Part shown: positions 10,401 through 20,618 of the stretch, piece by piece
Position numbering within the stretch: the first letter of the stretch is position 1
Layout: each line of letters opens with the position of its first letter
Assembly (NCBI GenBank): GCA_947496705.1
Contig: CANMDW010000004.1
Coordinates: 186,001 to 250,000 of the forward strand
DNA: 64,000 bases
Direction: 5' to 3'
Source of the DNA: an uncultured Aquimarina sp.
GTDB taxonomy: Bacteria; Bacteroidota; Bacteroidia; Flavobacteriales; Flavobacteriaceae
The notes under the pieces: model-generated
Databases searched by the model: none
What the model was told of the DNA's origin: nothing
What the model saw: only the letters and a program-made list of their open reading frames with translations
Program-made: the position numbers and the translations under genes

Positions 10401-12383
10401 GACGAAGAACGACAATTCAATAGCCGATCGGTTAGTGAGAGTGTTGATATGTTACAGTTAGGAAAGGGATACGCTTACGGAATAGGGTATCATTTAGATA
10501 CAGGGCCCATTGATGTTGGTTGGTATTACTATCAATTTACCGCTGGTTTTGGCTTTGATCTTTTGGTGCAAGATGCAGGAGATGCCGTATGTGCACATAA
10601 CAATCAACCGGTAGGTGTTAACGGTTGGTTTATGCAAGGGCAACTATGGGGGTATGTAACCGGAGATTTTGGCATTGTTGTCAATTTATTTTTCTGGAAA
10701 AAAAGAATTTCTATCATCTGGGCAGGGATTGCAGTTTTAGTGAGAGCACAGTTACCTAACCCCTGGTGGTTCAAAGGATATGCCGGTATAAGTTATGAAG
10801 TATTGGGAGGGTTAATTAAAGGGCATGCAAGAGTTGAAGTTGAGTTTGGCACCCGGTGTGAATTATCAAGCGGAACAGCATTGGGAGGACTTAAAATCAT
10901 CGCCGATGTCAAACCGTCAAATAACGCTACAAAAGTCGATGTGTTTACTTCGCCTGAAGCAGGATTTAATTTTCAGATCAATGAACCTTTTGAATTTTTG
11001 GATGATAATGATCAGGTACATGTATACAAAATCCGCTTAGATGAGTTTTCGGCAAAACAGGGATCAATCAATTTGCCCGGTCGCTTAAGCTGGAACAACA
11101 GGAAAGATATGGCAACCTTTACTCCGGAAGATATCTTGCCGCCCGAGAAAGAAATAAAAGTAAAAGTAAGAGTGGTTTTGGAAGAAAAAGCAGGGAACGA
11201 TTGGAAAGATGTAGTCATCAATGGAAAACTGTCTGAAGAAATAGAAGAACGGGTGTTCACCACAGGAAAAGCACCAGACCATATTCCTATAGATAACGTT
11301 GCATATTCTTTTCCGGTTGTAGATCAAAAGTATTTTTATCCTAACCAGGTAAATCAAGGATATATCCAATTAGCCATAGGTCAGGATTATTTGTTTGAAG
11401 ATAACACTTATGATAATGTGGTGATTTTTGATAGCAATGGGCAAAAGAGCAAGAAAACCTTCAGCTATAACAATAATTCAAATAGAATCACTTTTAACTT
11501 ACCAAATTTAAATAATCAGGAAGAGTATTCACTTACTCTGATTGGTATACCAAACAATAATAATAGTAGCAACCTTAAAAGGGAACGTGAGGTTAGGAAT
11601 GATGATCGGGGGGGCGATGTGAAAATTAGAAAAGTATCGATACAGGGTCAAAGTCTCAAAGCAGAAGAAGTAGAACTATTAGAATTTGATTTTGTCACCA
11701 GCAGATATAATACTTTTGCCGCTAAGATAAATGCCAAGAGGCAAATTGCTTCATTATTCAATGTTGAAAGGGTTATTAACCCAAATACCAATGATGAAGA
11801 ATATATCCCTGATGTTCATTATTTAATGGCAATAACAGATAATACAGAACCTTTTGAATATCTGGAATTAAAGGGAAGTAGATATACAGGCGAAATAGGC
11901 TCAGGGATCTATAGACCGCTCATTGCTATTGAAGCCGATTTGAGTAATAATCGTTATTACAAAGATCATGTCTATCCTTTGATATATGATGGTTATCCAT
12001 TGCGAAATGATTTTAAAGTGAGTAGAAACACATCGGTCATGGGAATGCCTCCGGTAAAAGCGGTACCAATTCTAACTGATTATCTAAGTAGTTTACAAAA
12101 TATCTCTGGACATTGGCTATTAAAAGAACGAATGCCATTCAGATACCATTTACCTTATTATTACAAAAAGGATTTTGTGGATATCAGATATAAAATTGTA
12201 AACGCAGCATTCCCTTCCGGAAGTGAAACAAATGAAGATATCGTAAATAATCCGGCATATAACAGGATTATTAATGCAAGATTTCCTGTGGTGAAAAAGG
12301 GAGATTACAAAACCCGGATTAAATATATCCTACCAGGAGGTACAGCAAGTGAAACCAAGAATTATATCTACACATTCGAATGA
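7500..12383 (+). CDS. Giant secreted beta-rich protein of unknown function (1627 aa)
   Basis: Translation most likely starts at ATG 7500, giving MKKIYTYIVLLCITAIGYSH as signal peptide; an in-frame TTG nine bases upstream is less likely. The mature protein is long and beta-rich. Residues ~800-1150 carry many Gly/aromatic strands (for example GGWTFITQGYYMVGYGIPGL and GWYYYQFTAGFGFDLLV) that look like barrel or surface-sheet elements. The last ~400 residues resemble Ig/Big-like domains (VHVYKIRLDEF, FNLPNLNNQEEYSLTLIG). No T9SS sorting domain is visible. It overlaps the next gene by four bases (ATGA), so the two are translationally coupled and part of one operon with the toxin-like gene. I do not recognise a family. 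A role as surface scaffold or delivery component is speculation from position. Confidence 0.6.
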   Translation: MKKIYTYIVLLCITAIGYSHTSKDTLAIKKGITVQPNSKVILKTRSFANLDKQIEKAYAYHLAPRAGHKPQKIKDIDQTGANLLEEAIATFEKLEETQNFIERLATYDNINTLPVGITKTIGTTHYDLGISRVTFYQNYAEMTAFVRIRTPMASGDTPNEHNQNEGNTTLFFGMDKIKLSLTGGLVGIENNLLLLQDYELFNNTRVEDGASKGYSLYLKGGFNREAGETNLNAASYVTIDCDGFKRMRLNAEVQFPRSMLEPVDQNNNVIEDPKEKVAASFQVTAENWNDILVENLNLPKFQMTSLRGFIFKINNAAFDFSDLRNPAIIFPEGYAQEGGDTADTWRGVYMQNATIILPKEFKKRSAAERLTINASNLLIDRQGVSGLFQAENLLHLNEGDASKWQFSVETLQVALVANSITGAGFAGKIVLPVSESVTENEENEVPKALAYDAVIYSGQEYKVTVSSIGREVKFDLWKAKAVINEGSYVELKVEDGNFIPKAVLTGRLIINADLDDENQASNPTEDKLIHIPNVEFTNLQVQAKQPYLQVGADTDQGFIGGAFGFGEGGQAKIANFPITISELNLRTTNNQEAALVFDLDINLMKDKIAAGTQINIKGEFLEENGIQRWKYESFSIKELKLRADLEALELEGRISFMNNDEIYGDGFKGEITTTFKKGIKVSVSSSAVFGRTNDQGDVPGFRYWYIDGYTGGLGSNSSFSKLAVSAFGGGAYYRMRRKGFGAPHTATGQDYEPDRSIGLGVKAMVAFNNKATADLFSGLAAYEVVFNDGGGMRRISYYGESHFLSGSEGDKEEAITSGLQEVLTKEEGYSGNLEAEKEGNLLGVAENIFGTGNVKGKDGIHSFVALQYDFGANGARSSLHGEVNVYFKIKGGSIKGGGPDNLAGRLEFHFEKDNWHVFLGTPETPLSLSLEIGGWTFITQGYYMVGYGIPGLAISRDNPVTKILRLSDEERQFNSRSVSESVDMLQLGKGYAYGIGYHLDTGPIDVGWYYYQFTAGFGFDLLVQDAGDAVCAHNNQPVGVNGWFMQGQLWGYVTGDFGIVVNLFFWKKRISIIWAGIAVLVRAQLPNPWWFKGYAGISYEVLGGLIKGHARVEVEFGTRCELSSGTALGGLKIIADVKPSNNATKVDVFTSPEAGFNFQINEPFEFLDDNDQVHVYKIRLDEFSAKQGSINLPGRLSWNNRKDMATFTPEDILPPEKEIKVKVRVVLEEKAGNDWKDVVINGKLSEEIEERVFTTGKAPDHIPIDNVAYSFPVVDQKYFYPNQVNQGYIQLAIGQDYLFEDNTYDNVVIFDSNGQKSKKTFSYNNNSNRITFNLPNLNNQEEYSLTLIGIPNNNNSSNLKREREVRNDDRGGDVKIRKVSIQGQSLKAEEVELLEFDFVTSRYNTFAAKINAKRQIASLFNVERVINPNTNDEEYIPDVHYLMAITDNTEPFEYLELKGSRYTGEIGSGIYRPLIAIEADLSNNRYYKDHVYPLIYDGYPLRNDFKVSRNTSVMGMPPVKAVPILTDYLSSLQNISGHWLLKERMPFRYHLPYYYKKDFVDIRYKIVNAAFPSGSETNEDIVNNPAYNRIINARFPVVKKGDYKTRIKYILPGGTASETKNYIYTFE

Positions 12384-14467
12384 TTAAAAGCATAAACATA
12401 ATAAACCCGATTCTTGTCTTGATAATGTCTCTAATGATAGGGCATATAGGAAACGCCCAAAAATATGTCTCCGGTAGCGAGATCAAGGCAATATCCAGAG
12501 TACAAAAAGGGCGTATTTTATTGCGATGGGCCCCAGATAAACCTGCAGCCTGGAAGTTATTGAATACATATGGGTATTCGATACATCGCATTACAGTGTC
12601 GAGAGATGGAAAAACCCTGATTAATGGAGAAAGAAAACTATTAAATACCGAACCGTTGAGCCCTGGTAGTGTTGAAGAGTGGGCAGAGATCGCTGAAGTT
12701 GATGACAATGCAGCGATTGTCGCACAAGCTATTTTTGGTGCTTCATTTAGTATAAATCAAAATTCATCCACTACCAGTTCTTTTGAACAGGTCATTAAAA
12801 AAGCGGAAGAACTCAGGCAACGATATAGTTTCGCCTTATTGATCATTGATCAGGATTTTAAAGTCGCTCAAAAGGCAGGCGTTGGATTTATAGACGAAGA
12901 TGTAAAAGCTAACGAAAAATACCTATATCAGATTCGGTCCAATGTCCCAAAAGAGATGTATGAGATCAAAGATGGTGGCGTGTTTACCGGCCTAGAGGAA
13001 TATGAACCACTGCCAAAACCTGTAGATTTTATCGGAGCATTTAAAGATCAGGAGGTTATTTTGAGCTGGAATACTGAGATACTAAAAGACTATTACAACA
13101 ATTATCGAATAGAAAAATCGACTGATAGTATTCACTTCTTTCCTATAAAAGAAAGACCGTATACCATTACAGAACAACCCGTACAAGATGGTAAAGCTAC
13201 CTTAATCGATTCTATTTCCAATTTTACTTCCTACTATTATCGAATTAAGGGCATTTCTTCTTTTGGAGAAACCAGCCCTGCTTCAAAAATAATTTCAGGG
13301 GAGGGAAAACCTGCATTAAAAATAAACCCTTACCTCACCACCCAGAATTTAAGGGAGAATGAAGTGACCCTTCACTGGGAATTTCCTGAAGACAAGAATG
13401 CGATGATCACCGGGTTTAAATTATTACGTTCCGATACCAATTCAGGGAAATTTGAAGTAGTACTGGATAATATTCCTAAAAAGACAAGAAGTGTTAGTTA
13501 TAACAATCTAAAAGCATCCAACTATTTTAAAATTGTAGCCTTAGGAAAATATGGCGAAGAACGAAAATCGTTTGCCATGTTGGTACAGCCGGAAGATAAT
13601 ACACCTCCTGCACCCCCCCAGGGTCTAACCGGAGTAATTGATACCCTGGGCGTCATACGTTTATCATGGCAAAAAAATACCGAACCCGACCTTTTGGGGT
13701 ATCGGGTATATAGGGCCAACAACCCAAACCACGAATTCAGTGTCATTACCGTATCCACTATTGTAGAGAATGAATTTGTTGATACGGTGACCATCAGGAA
13801 CTCTAACAAAAAAGTATATTATAGAATTAACGCCCTCGATCAAAGAGCCAACCCATCTGGGTTTTCTGAAATCCTGGAACTTATAAAACCCGATATCGTA
13901 CCCCCGAGTCCTCCGGTGGTAAAAACAGTAAAACAATTGGATAATAAAAGTATTGAGCTGTCCTGGACGGCAAGTCCAAGTAATGATATACTGCAATACC
14001 TGGTGTATCGCAAAGAAGATAACTCCAAAGAGTGGGAGTTGGTATTTGACGGTGCTAAGGGAGATAGAACCTATAGGGATACTACCATAAAACAGGGGAA
14101 GCTTTACAGTTATACGGTACTGGCAAAAGACCAAACAGGATTAGAATCACTACCGGCACCTGCTGCCTCGGTATTGGTAAGATATATAGGAATGCGTCCA
14201 CCGGTAAAAGGGTTTTATGCCGCACCCAATGTCGAACAACAGTTCATTACCCTTAGTTGGCGATATAATGAAGCGCATGTCACGCAATTTGAAGTATACA
14301 AAGGGAAAGAAGAAGAACCCATTCAGCTTTTTCGCACGCTTCCTGCAAAGACCAAAGTCATACAAGATGCAGAGTTGAGTATTAATACCAGTTACAGGTA
14401 TGCCATAAGAGCAGTGTTTAGAGATGGAGGAGTCTCTGAAAAAAAAGAATTAACCATAAAATATTAG
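12380..14467 (+). CDS. Secreted multi-Fn3 protein (695 aa)
   Basis: The start codon lies in an ATGA overlap with the preceding gene. A signal peptide (residues 1-26, ending GNAQ) is followed by ~180 residues of unassigned sequence with a helical part, then about five fibronectin type III-like units from ~210 to 695. Recurrent Fn3 signatures are xxLSWxxxxxxxLxxYxVYR, for example IRLSWQKNTEPDLLGYRVYR and IELSWTASPSNDILQYLVYR, and YYRIxALDxxG at strand F. The last unit ends at the C-terminus without a T9SS sorting domain. Fn3 arrays of this kind act as spacers or binding modules in surface proteins. It is followed after 3 bp by the SprB-repeat adhesin, so it belongs to the same transcription unit. 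The exact binding partner cannot be deduced. Confidence 0.75.
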   Translation: MIKSINIINPILVLIMSLMIGHIGNAQKYVSGSEIKAISRVQKGRILLRWAPDKPAAWKLLNTYGYSIHRITVSRDGKTLINGERKLLNTEPLSPGSVEEWAEIAEVDDNAAIVAQAIFGASFSINQNSSTTSSFEQVIKKAEELRQRYSFALLIIDQDFKVAQKAGVGFIDEDVKANEKYLYQIRSNVPKEMYEIKDGGVFTGLEEYEPLPKPVDFIGAFKDQEVILSWNTEILKDYYNNYRIEKSTDSIHFFPIKERPYTITEQPVQDGKATLIDSISNFTSYYYRIKGISSFGETSPASKIISGEGKPALKINPYLTTQNLRENEVTLHWEFPEDKNAMITGFKLLRSDTNSGKFEVVLDNIPKKTRSVSYNNLKASNYFKIVALGKYGEERKSFAMLVQPEDNTPPAPPQGLTGVIDTLGVIRLSWQKNTEPDLLGYRVYRANNPNHEFSVITVSTIVENEFVDTVTIRNSNKKVYYRINALDQRANPSGFSEILELIKPDIVPPSPPVVKTVKQLDNKSIELSWTASPSNDILQYLVYRKEDNSKEWELVFDGAKGDRTYRDTTIKQGKLYSYTVLAKDQTGLESLPAPAASVLVRYIGMRPPVKGFYAAPNVEQQFITLSWRYNEAHVTQFEVYKGKEEEPIQLFRTLPAKTKVIQDAELSINTSYRYAIRAVFRDGGVSEKKELTIKY

Positions 14468-14470
14468 GTT

Positions 14471-17400
14471 ATGAAAAGATATATGACGGTTTTACTATTA
14501 ATTGGAACTTTGTTTCTAGAAGGACAATTGTATGGCCAGTTTAGATATAAATTAGAATATTCAGGAGAAGTAGTAGATTTTCATACTGGGCGACCCTATC
14601 GGGTATCTTTTTATTTAACCAATCCCGGACAAGGAACCAGTAATGATCGTTTATTTTCTTTTTCTTACAGAGGGATATTAGATACCTATTCTATTCCGGC
14701 CGGTGGGCAATTTGATAGAATCATAAATTCCAGCACACAATATTCAGGTTTTAACAGAAATATCAATCCTTCCGGAAGTTCTGAAATACAACGTTATTAT
14801 GATTTTGAGTGCGATTCAAATAGGCTCTTTGGCAGAAATGAAGGGTTTTCTAATTTTCTTAGTATCTATCGTATCGAACAATTTTCTTCATTGAATAATG
14901 GTAACGGAAATTCGGTATTCGAATGTGAGGCCAAATCCATTAGAATCACTAATGATGCTGACTGTCAGGGGAAACGTATTCGCTATGGTTTGGAATACAG
15001 AACTCCATCAATGAATGCTTGGGACGACCTATTAAGATTCGGGAATAACAATCATCCCTTTAGCCTAAGACTTGAAGATGTTCCCAGAAGTAATTCTGAC
15101 AATAGTATCATAATTAGAGCAAAATATCTTCCGACAGGTGAATATTCTGATAATCTAACACTCTCAATCTTGCCCTGTACCCCAAATATTATAAACCATG
15201 TTGCTCAAGATGCTTCTTGTGGGCAAAACAATGGAGGATTTGTAGTAACTTTTGATGAAACCGTTGATCAGGAAATGCAGTTTTTTTTGTATGAAGGTGC
15301 TTTACAGATTGGAAGTACTCAGGAATTTGTGTCTGGAAATACATATAGTTGGCCTGAGAACAGAGGACTTAGGCCTGGTACGTATCGTTTAGAATATGGT
15401 ATTTTTGGAGGGCAATTGGAATCCTATAGTACTCCAATAGTGATAGATACCTCTCCTCCAGTTACTTTTTCGGTGGTTAAAAATGCAGATGAATCTTGCT
15501 CTGGTCTGAACAATGGAAGAATAACCATTACGGCGGCAGGTGGTAACGGGAGCTATCAATATCGTTTAAACGAAAATAGGCCATGGGTCAGTTTTGACTC
15601 CGGCAATAACCAGGTAGTATCAAATCTACCTGATGGCGATTATCAGATACTGGTACGAGATACCCAGAATTGTGTTGCCACTAGTGCTGAGAATGTTACC
15701 ATATCGCCTGGTTCTACCATAATGCTTAATACCATCAGTTCAACTCCGGTTACGGTAAATGGAGGTAGCGATGGCACCATACGTTTTAGGATAACAGGCG
15801 ATGGCCCGTTGCGATATGCCTATCGAAGAAATGGCGGGGCAGAGATCGGTCCCTTTAGCGCATCATCGGGCTTTAACACCATCAACGGATTGCCACAAGG
15901 CAACTACACTATACGAGCGATCAATCGCGATGGTTGTTTCAGGACCGGAAATACTACGGTTAGCGAACCACCCCCATTAAGGGTAAGTATCCGGATCAAT
16001 ACCAATATTTCATGTTTTAACGGAAACGATGGGGTGCTGGAAGCCGTTCCCACAGGGGGAAGTACCGGTGGTACGATTACCTATCAATGGACGAAAGTCG
16101 GAGATCCTTCTTTTATCGCAAATTCCCGGATTATTGAAAACCTGTCGATAGGAACCTATGCTGTTACGGTTTCCAAATCTGGAGAAAACGCTTCTAGTTC
16201 TTTAGCACTCCCTGAACCGCTGCAAATACGATTTACCGATCTTGCTTTTCAGCCTCAATGTTTTGGGCAAACCGGTAGCATATTGGTTGGCGTAACTGGT
16301 GGCACTGCACCTTATACCATCATCTGGACCCATGATAATTCGGCCGATGTAATTTCAAATGATGGAGGCACTCTTTCCAAATCCGGTCTAAATCCGGGAG
16401 GATATACTTTTACGATAACAGATGCTAACGGGTGTGCTGTCAATAATTTTTCAGATCCGATCGGTATTCAGCAGCCACCCTCTGAAATCCTTATTCAGGA
16501 TTCAGGATTGGGGGTACAAAATCCCACAGCTATAGGGGGTACCAATGGGGCCATCGACATTACGGTAAGTGGAGGTACGCTGCTCAATGGCGATACCTAT
16601 GCCTATCAATGGACCAAGGCAGGAGATCCTTCTTTTAGTGAAACTACCGAAGATATTTCAGGTCTTACCGAAGGAGATTACACCCTTGCGGTAAGAGACA
16701 GTAATAACTGCTTTAGTAATAGAACCTTCGAATTGCGAGACCCTGAACCTTTGATGGTCAACATACGAATCGATCAGAATATCGTATGTTTCGGGGATAG
16801 AGCAGAATTAACGGCCCTGGCAACCGGAGGGGTGACGACTTCTACCCGGGGATATACATATCAGTGGTATATTGTTGAATTTGGGGTACCAAGGGCGTTG
16901 ACAGGAGAAACCAATCAATCCATCACAGGATTACTGCAGGGGATCTATGAGGTTCTAGTAACCGATATCGTAAGAGTGTCAGAAACCAGTAATCGTGAAA
17001 GTTTTATAGAGCCACCGGAAATTCGCTTAGATGGCAGTCACCAAAATGTATTGTGTAACGGCGGTAACGACGGTAGCATAGACTTGGTCGCCATAGGAGG
17101 AACCGGCGAACTAACTTTTGCATGGACCAAGCAAGAGGATCCTTTATTTCAAAGTACTGATGAGGACCTAAATAATCTTACCGCAGGAACATATACCGTA
17201 GAAGTACGCGATGGTACTGGTAGGTGTAGAAAAGAAAGAAGTTTTATTATAGAACAACCAGATGAGCCCCTCGCAATTACCGGAGTGACACAGCAGAACG
17301 TAGGGATTTTCGGCCAAAATACAGGATCTATATCGCTTACCGTAACAGGAGGTACCCCAGAGTATACCTATCAATGGACAACATTGGAAGACCCTACATT

Positions 17401-20400
17401 TTTGGCGACCACCAGGGATCTGCAAAATATCACTGTAGGAAATTATACCGTGCAAATCAGAGATGCCAATGCAGATGCTACTACTGCCAATGCAGGATGT
17501 ATCACCAGTGATACTTATGAAATTACACAACCCGACAGATTGGTGGTAAGTATAGCAGTAGATACCCCGTTAGATTGTTTTGGGTTTGAAGATGGGATAT
17601 TGGTGGCAAATGCTACAGGAGGCATAGAGGATCAGGATTATACCTATCGTTGGTTTGAAATCGTGGATAATCAGGATATAGAAATTACCGTAGATCCTTT
17701 CTTTGCTTTTGCAGAAAATCTGGGCGATGGCACCTATAAGGTAGTGGTAGAAGATGTGAATGGTGCTGTTACCGAAGATACTTTCGTTCTGGAAGAACCC
17801 GAAGCCATTGTGGCAACTCTATTGGGCAAAACCGATGTACGGTGTTTTGATGCTTCCACCGGGGAGATTCGGCTTGGTATTACCGGGGGCACCCCATTAA
17901 CCGGGGATACCTATTACGTAGAACTATTCAGAAACGGTGATTTTTATGATGGGGATTTTTATCCCGTCGATGCGGTACTACTTGAAAACTTACCCTCAGG
18001 CAGTTATGAGGTAGAAGTACAAGATGATAATGGGTGCAGTGCTGTTTCTGTACCCGATCCTATTGAGATCACACAACCCGATGCTCCTATAGAGATCACC
18101 TCATTTGAAGTGGTAAACCTTACCGGCTTCGAAACGCAGAATGGTGAAATTACGATAACCGCCTCTGGCGGAACTCCCGAATATCGCTATGAATGGAGGG
18201 TGGAAGGAGCCACCGATATAATAGGTACGGAAAGTACGATCGATCAACTTGCTGTTGGTATTTACGAAGTAACCATCGTCGACAGTAACGATTGTTTGAT
18301 CACCCAAGCCTATCCCATTACACAGCCAGATCTGTTGTTGGTAACCATACAGTACCCCGATACCGGAGGAAGGATATCTTGCCATGGTGCTGAAGATGCA
18401 ATACTGGAGTCTACTACTACCGGGGGAGTGCCTTTTGATAATGATACCCCAGATCCCTATTATCAATATGAGTGGTATGAAGTGAGCGATCCCGACAATA
18501 TTCTCGGAAATGAAATGCAGCTGCAGGGTATTGGAGCAGGAATATATAGAATACGAGTGACCGATGCCAATGGAAACATAACTGAATCTCAAGCCTTTGA
18601 AGTTACAGAACCAACACCCATAGTCATAGAAATAACAGATCAGAATAATGTAGGTTGCTTTAACGACAATACAGCAAGTATTGAAGTTGCCGTTACAGGG
18701 GGCACCCCTTTCGACAATGGAGACTATTTGTATACCTGGAGTAATGGCGATAGTACCCGAGACATTTCAGGCCTTTATGCAGGTAATTATTGGCTTACTG
18801 TGACCGATAGGAATGGTTGTCAGACAACTTCTGAAGTAGTGGTCATTACCGAACCCTATCCACTGGCCATACGCCAGGTGAATAGGATTCCGCCCTCTTC
18901 TCCCAATGCAATGGACGGAAGAATCACCGTTGATGTGATCAACGGCACATGGCCATACACTTTTCAATGGTTTGATGAAAATAATAACCTGCTTCCGTCA
19001 ACGACACATATTCTAAATGGAACAGGAAATGGACAATATTTTGTAACGGTTGCTGATACTAACGGTTGTCGTCTGGATCAAATAAATGTAGATGCCCCAT
19101 TTACCGAACTTGCCGTAGAAGTCATAGAGATCAATCCTGTGTTATGTGCTGGAAACAATACGGCAAGTCTGCGAGCTAATGTATCGGGTGGAGTTCCGTT
19201 TTCGTCGAGCAGCCCCTATTTATACCGGTGGTTTGAAGAAGGAAATCCAACCAGTATAGGTAACCAAAGTGTATTGTACGATCTGCCTATCGGAACCTAC
19301 TATATAGTAATTGAAGATGCCGTAGGCAATAGTATTCAGAGTGATACCTATAGCATCGCCGGCCCTCCGGTCGAGCTGGAGCTATCTTTAGATACGGATT
19401 ATACCAATTGTGGTGATGGGAATGACTGGAGTGTGCTACCCACGGTAGTAGGAGGAGTACCTCCCTATACCTATTTTTGGCAAAATGGATTGGGAACCAC
19501 ACCCGAATTGGTCAATGTATCACCGGGTACCTATACCTTAAGGGTGCAGGATGCCAGAGGATGCATCGCACAAAGATCAGTTACCACTCCTTCTCTTATA
19601 CCACTGGAAGCCGAGATTTTTGAGCAAGATCCGCTTTGTTATCAGGGAAACAACGGAACTATTCGTGTGACACCTACAGGAGGAGTCCCTCCGTATACCT
19701 ATCTTTGGAATACAGGAGGGACCAATTCTGAAATTCAGAGCATTCCTGCGGGAGACTATCAGGTGGAAATCACAGACAGTAAGGGGTGTAGCATTACCAG
19801 AGCAACGACCTTGATCGATCCCGATGAGATCATTTTGGATATAGGCCCCACCAGTACCATATTGTGTCTGGGGCAAACCTACACTGTTGATGCTTCTGTT
19901 GACGATCCCAATGCTTCCTATCGATGGACTTCAGATCAGGGATTTGAAAGTACCAATCCTGAAGTTATCCTTTCTGAAGAGGCAAACTATCAAGTTGAAA
20001 TTACCACAGCTCAGGGTTGTGTGGCCCGTGCAAGTGTAGCAATTATTGTAAGAGATTTACCACTGGTAGCAGAGTTCCTGTTATCGTCAGATGTGTTTAT
20101 CAATACCAATTTTGTATTGGCCAATGTAAGTTACCCCACACCCGATCGTATCGATTGGATATTGCCCGATGAAGCGCAAGTTGTCGATATCAATGACACC
20201 TATGTAGAGATACGGTTCGACGAAGTAGGGGAGCATGAAATACGTATGATCGCCTATCTGGACGGCTGTACAGCAACCTATACCGAAACCATTGTGGTAC
20301 GAGAGAGCTCCTCATTAACTGAAGAGGGTTTGGGTAATTTTTTAAAGAATTTTACAGCTTATCCTATTCCGAATAGGGGTAATTTTACGGTCGATCTGGC

Positions 20401-20605
20401 ATTCAGAGAAGCTACACCCATTACATTTGCTCTGTATGGAATCACAACGAATACCTCTGTAGCAAATAGTGAATATACCGATGAAGGCGCTTCAGAATAT
20501 CTAGTGCCTATGAATTTGGAAGGACAGAATATCCCTCCGGGAGTGTATTTTTTAATTCTTGAAATCCCCGGGAAACGGTATGTGCATAAAATTATTATAG
20601 AATAA
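14471..20605 (+). CDS. SprB-repeat surface adhesin with T9SS sorting domain (2044 aa)
   Basis: A signal peptide (residues 1-22, ending LYGQ) is followed by ~220 residues of unique sequence, then about 18 divergent SprB-type repeats to about residue 1850. Each unit reads roughly CxGxNDGxIxVxxTGGxPPYxYxW, then LxxGxYxVxVxDxxGC and a TEP-like end; clear cases are PLCYQGNNGTIRVTPTGG and VLCNGGNDGSIDLVAIGG. A PKD-like segment follows, and the last ~85 residues are a type A T9SS sorting domain (AYPIPNRGNFTV, ending GVYFLILEIPGKRYVHKIIIE without the final residue). SprB-type repeats are known from the F. johnsoniae gliding adhesin. This protein is smaller and should be a T9SS-exported surface or secreted adhesin. 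It ends the five-gene run downstream of the toxin-like gene. Confidence 0.85.
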   Translation: MKRYMTVLLLIGTLFLEGQLYGQFRYKLEYSGEVVDFHTGRPYRVSFYLTNPGQGTSNDRLFSFSYRGILDTYSIPAGGQFDRIINSSTQYSGFNRNINPSGSSEIQRYYDFECDSNRLFGRNEGFSNFLSIYRIEQFSSLNNGNGNSVFECEAKSIRITNDADCQGKRIRYGLEYRTPSMNAWDDLLRFGNNNHPFSLRLEDVPRSNSDNSIIIRAKYLPTGEYSDNLTLSILPCTPNIINHVAQDASCGQNNGGFVVTFDETVDQEMQFFLYEGALQIGSTQEFVSGNTYSWPENRGLRPGTYRLEYGIFGGQLESYSTPIVIDTSPPVTFSVVKNADESCSGLNNGRITITAAGGNGSYQYRLNENRPWVSFDSGNNQVVSNLPDGDYQILVRDTQNCVATSAENVTISPGSTIMLNTISSTPVTVNGGSDGTIRFRITGDGPLRYAYRRNGGAEIGPFSASSGFNTINGLPQGNYTIRAINRDGCFRTGNTTVSEPPPLRVSIRINTNISCFNGNDGVLEAVPTGGSTGGTITYQWTKVGDPSFIANSRIIENLSIGTYAVTVSKSGENASSSLALPEPLQIRFTDLAFQPQCFGQTGSILVGVTGGTAPYTIIWTHDNSADVISNDGGTLSKSGLNPGGYTFTITDANGCAVNNFSDPIGIQQPPSEILIQDSGLGVQNPTAIGGTNGAIDITVSGGTLLNGDTYAYQWTKAGDPSFSETTEDISGLTEGDYTLAVRDSNNCFSNRTFELRDPEPLMVNIRIDQNIVCFGDRAELTALATGGVTTSTRGYTYQWYIVEFGVPRALTGETNQSITGLLQGIYEVLVTDIVRVSETSNRESFIEPPEIRLDGSHQNVLCNGGNDGSIDLVAIGGTGELTFAWTKQEDPLFQSTDEDLNNLTAGTYTVEVRDGTGRCRKERSFIIEQPDEPLAITGVTQQNVGIFGQNTGSISLTVTGGTPEYTYQWTTLEDPTFLATTRDLQNITVGNYTVQIRDANADATTANAGCITSDTYEITQPDRLVVSIAVDTPLDCFGFEDGILVANATGGIEDQDYTYRWFEIVDNQDIEITVDPFFAFAENLGDGTYKVVVEDVNGAVTEDTFVLEEPEAIVATLLGKTDVRCFDASTGEIRLGITGGTPLTGDTYYVELFRNGDFYDGDFYPVDAVLLENLPSGSYEVEVQDDNGCSAVSVPDPIEITQPDAPIEITSFEVVNLTGFETQNGEITITASGGTPEYRYEWRVEGATDIIGTESTIDQLAVGIYEVTIVDSNDCLITQAYPITQPDLLLVTIQYPDTGGRISCHGAEDAILESTTTGGVPFDNDTPDPYYQYEWYEVSDPDNILGNEMQLQGIGAGIYRIRVTDANGNITESQAFEVTEPTPIVIEITDQNNVGCFNDNTASIEVAVTGGTPFDNGDYLYTWSNGDSTRDISGLYAGNYWLTVTDRNGCQTTSEVVVITEPYPLAIRQVNRIPPSSPNAMDGRITVDVINGTWPYTFQWFDENNNLLPSTTHILNGTGNGQYFVTVADTNGCRLDQINVDAPFTELAVEVIEINPVLCAGNNTASLRANVSGGVPFSSSSPYLYRWFEEGNPTSIGNQSVLYDLPIGTYYIVIEDAVGNSIQSDTYSIAGPPVELELSLDTDYTNCGDGNDWSVLPTVVGGVPPYTYFWQNGLGTTPELVNVSPGTYTLRVQDARGCIAQRSVTTPSLIPLEAEIFEQDPLCYQGNNGTIRVTPTGGVPPYTYLWNTGGTNSEIQSIPAGDYQVEITDSKGCSITRATTLIDPDEIILDIGPTSTILCLGQTYTVDASVDDPNASYRWTSDQGFESTNPEVILSEEANYQVEITTAQGCVARASVAIIVRDLPLVAEFLLSSDVFINTNFVLANVSYPTPDRIDWILPDEAQVVDINDTYVEIRFDEVGEHEIRMIAYLDGCTATYTETIVVRESSSLTEEGLGNFLKNFTAYPIPNRGNFTVDLAFREATPITFALYGITTNTSVANSEYTDEGASEYLVPMNLEGQNIPPGVYFLILEIPGKRYVHKIIIE

Positions 20606-20618
20606 CAGCTGTGTGGAT

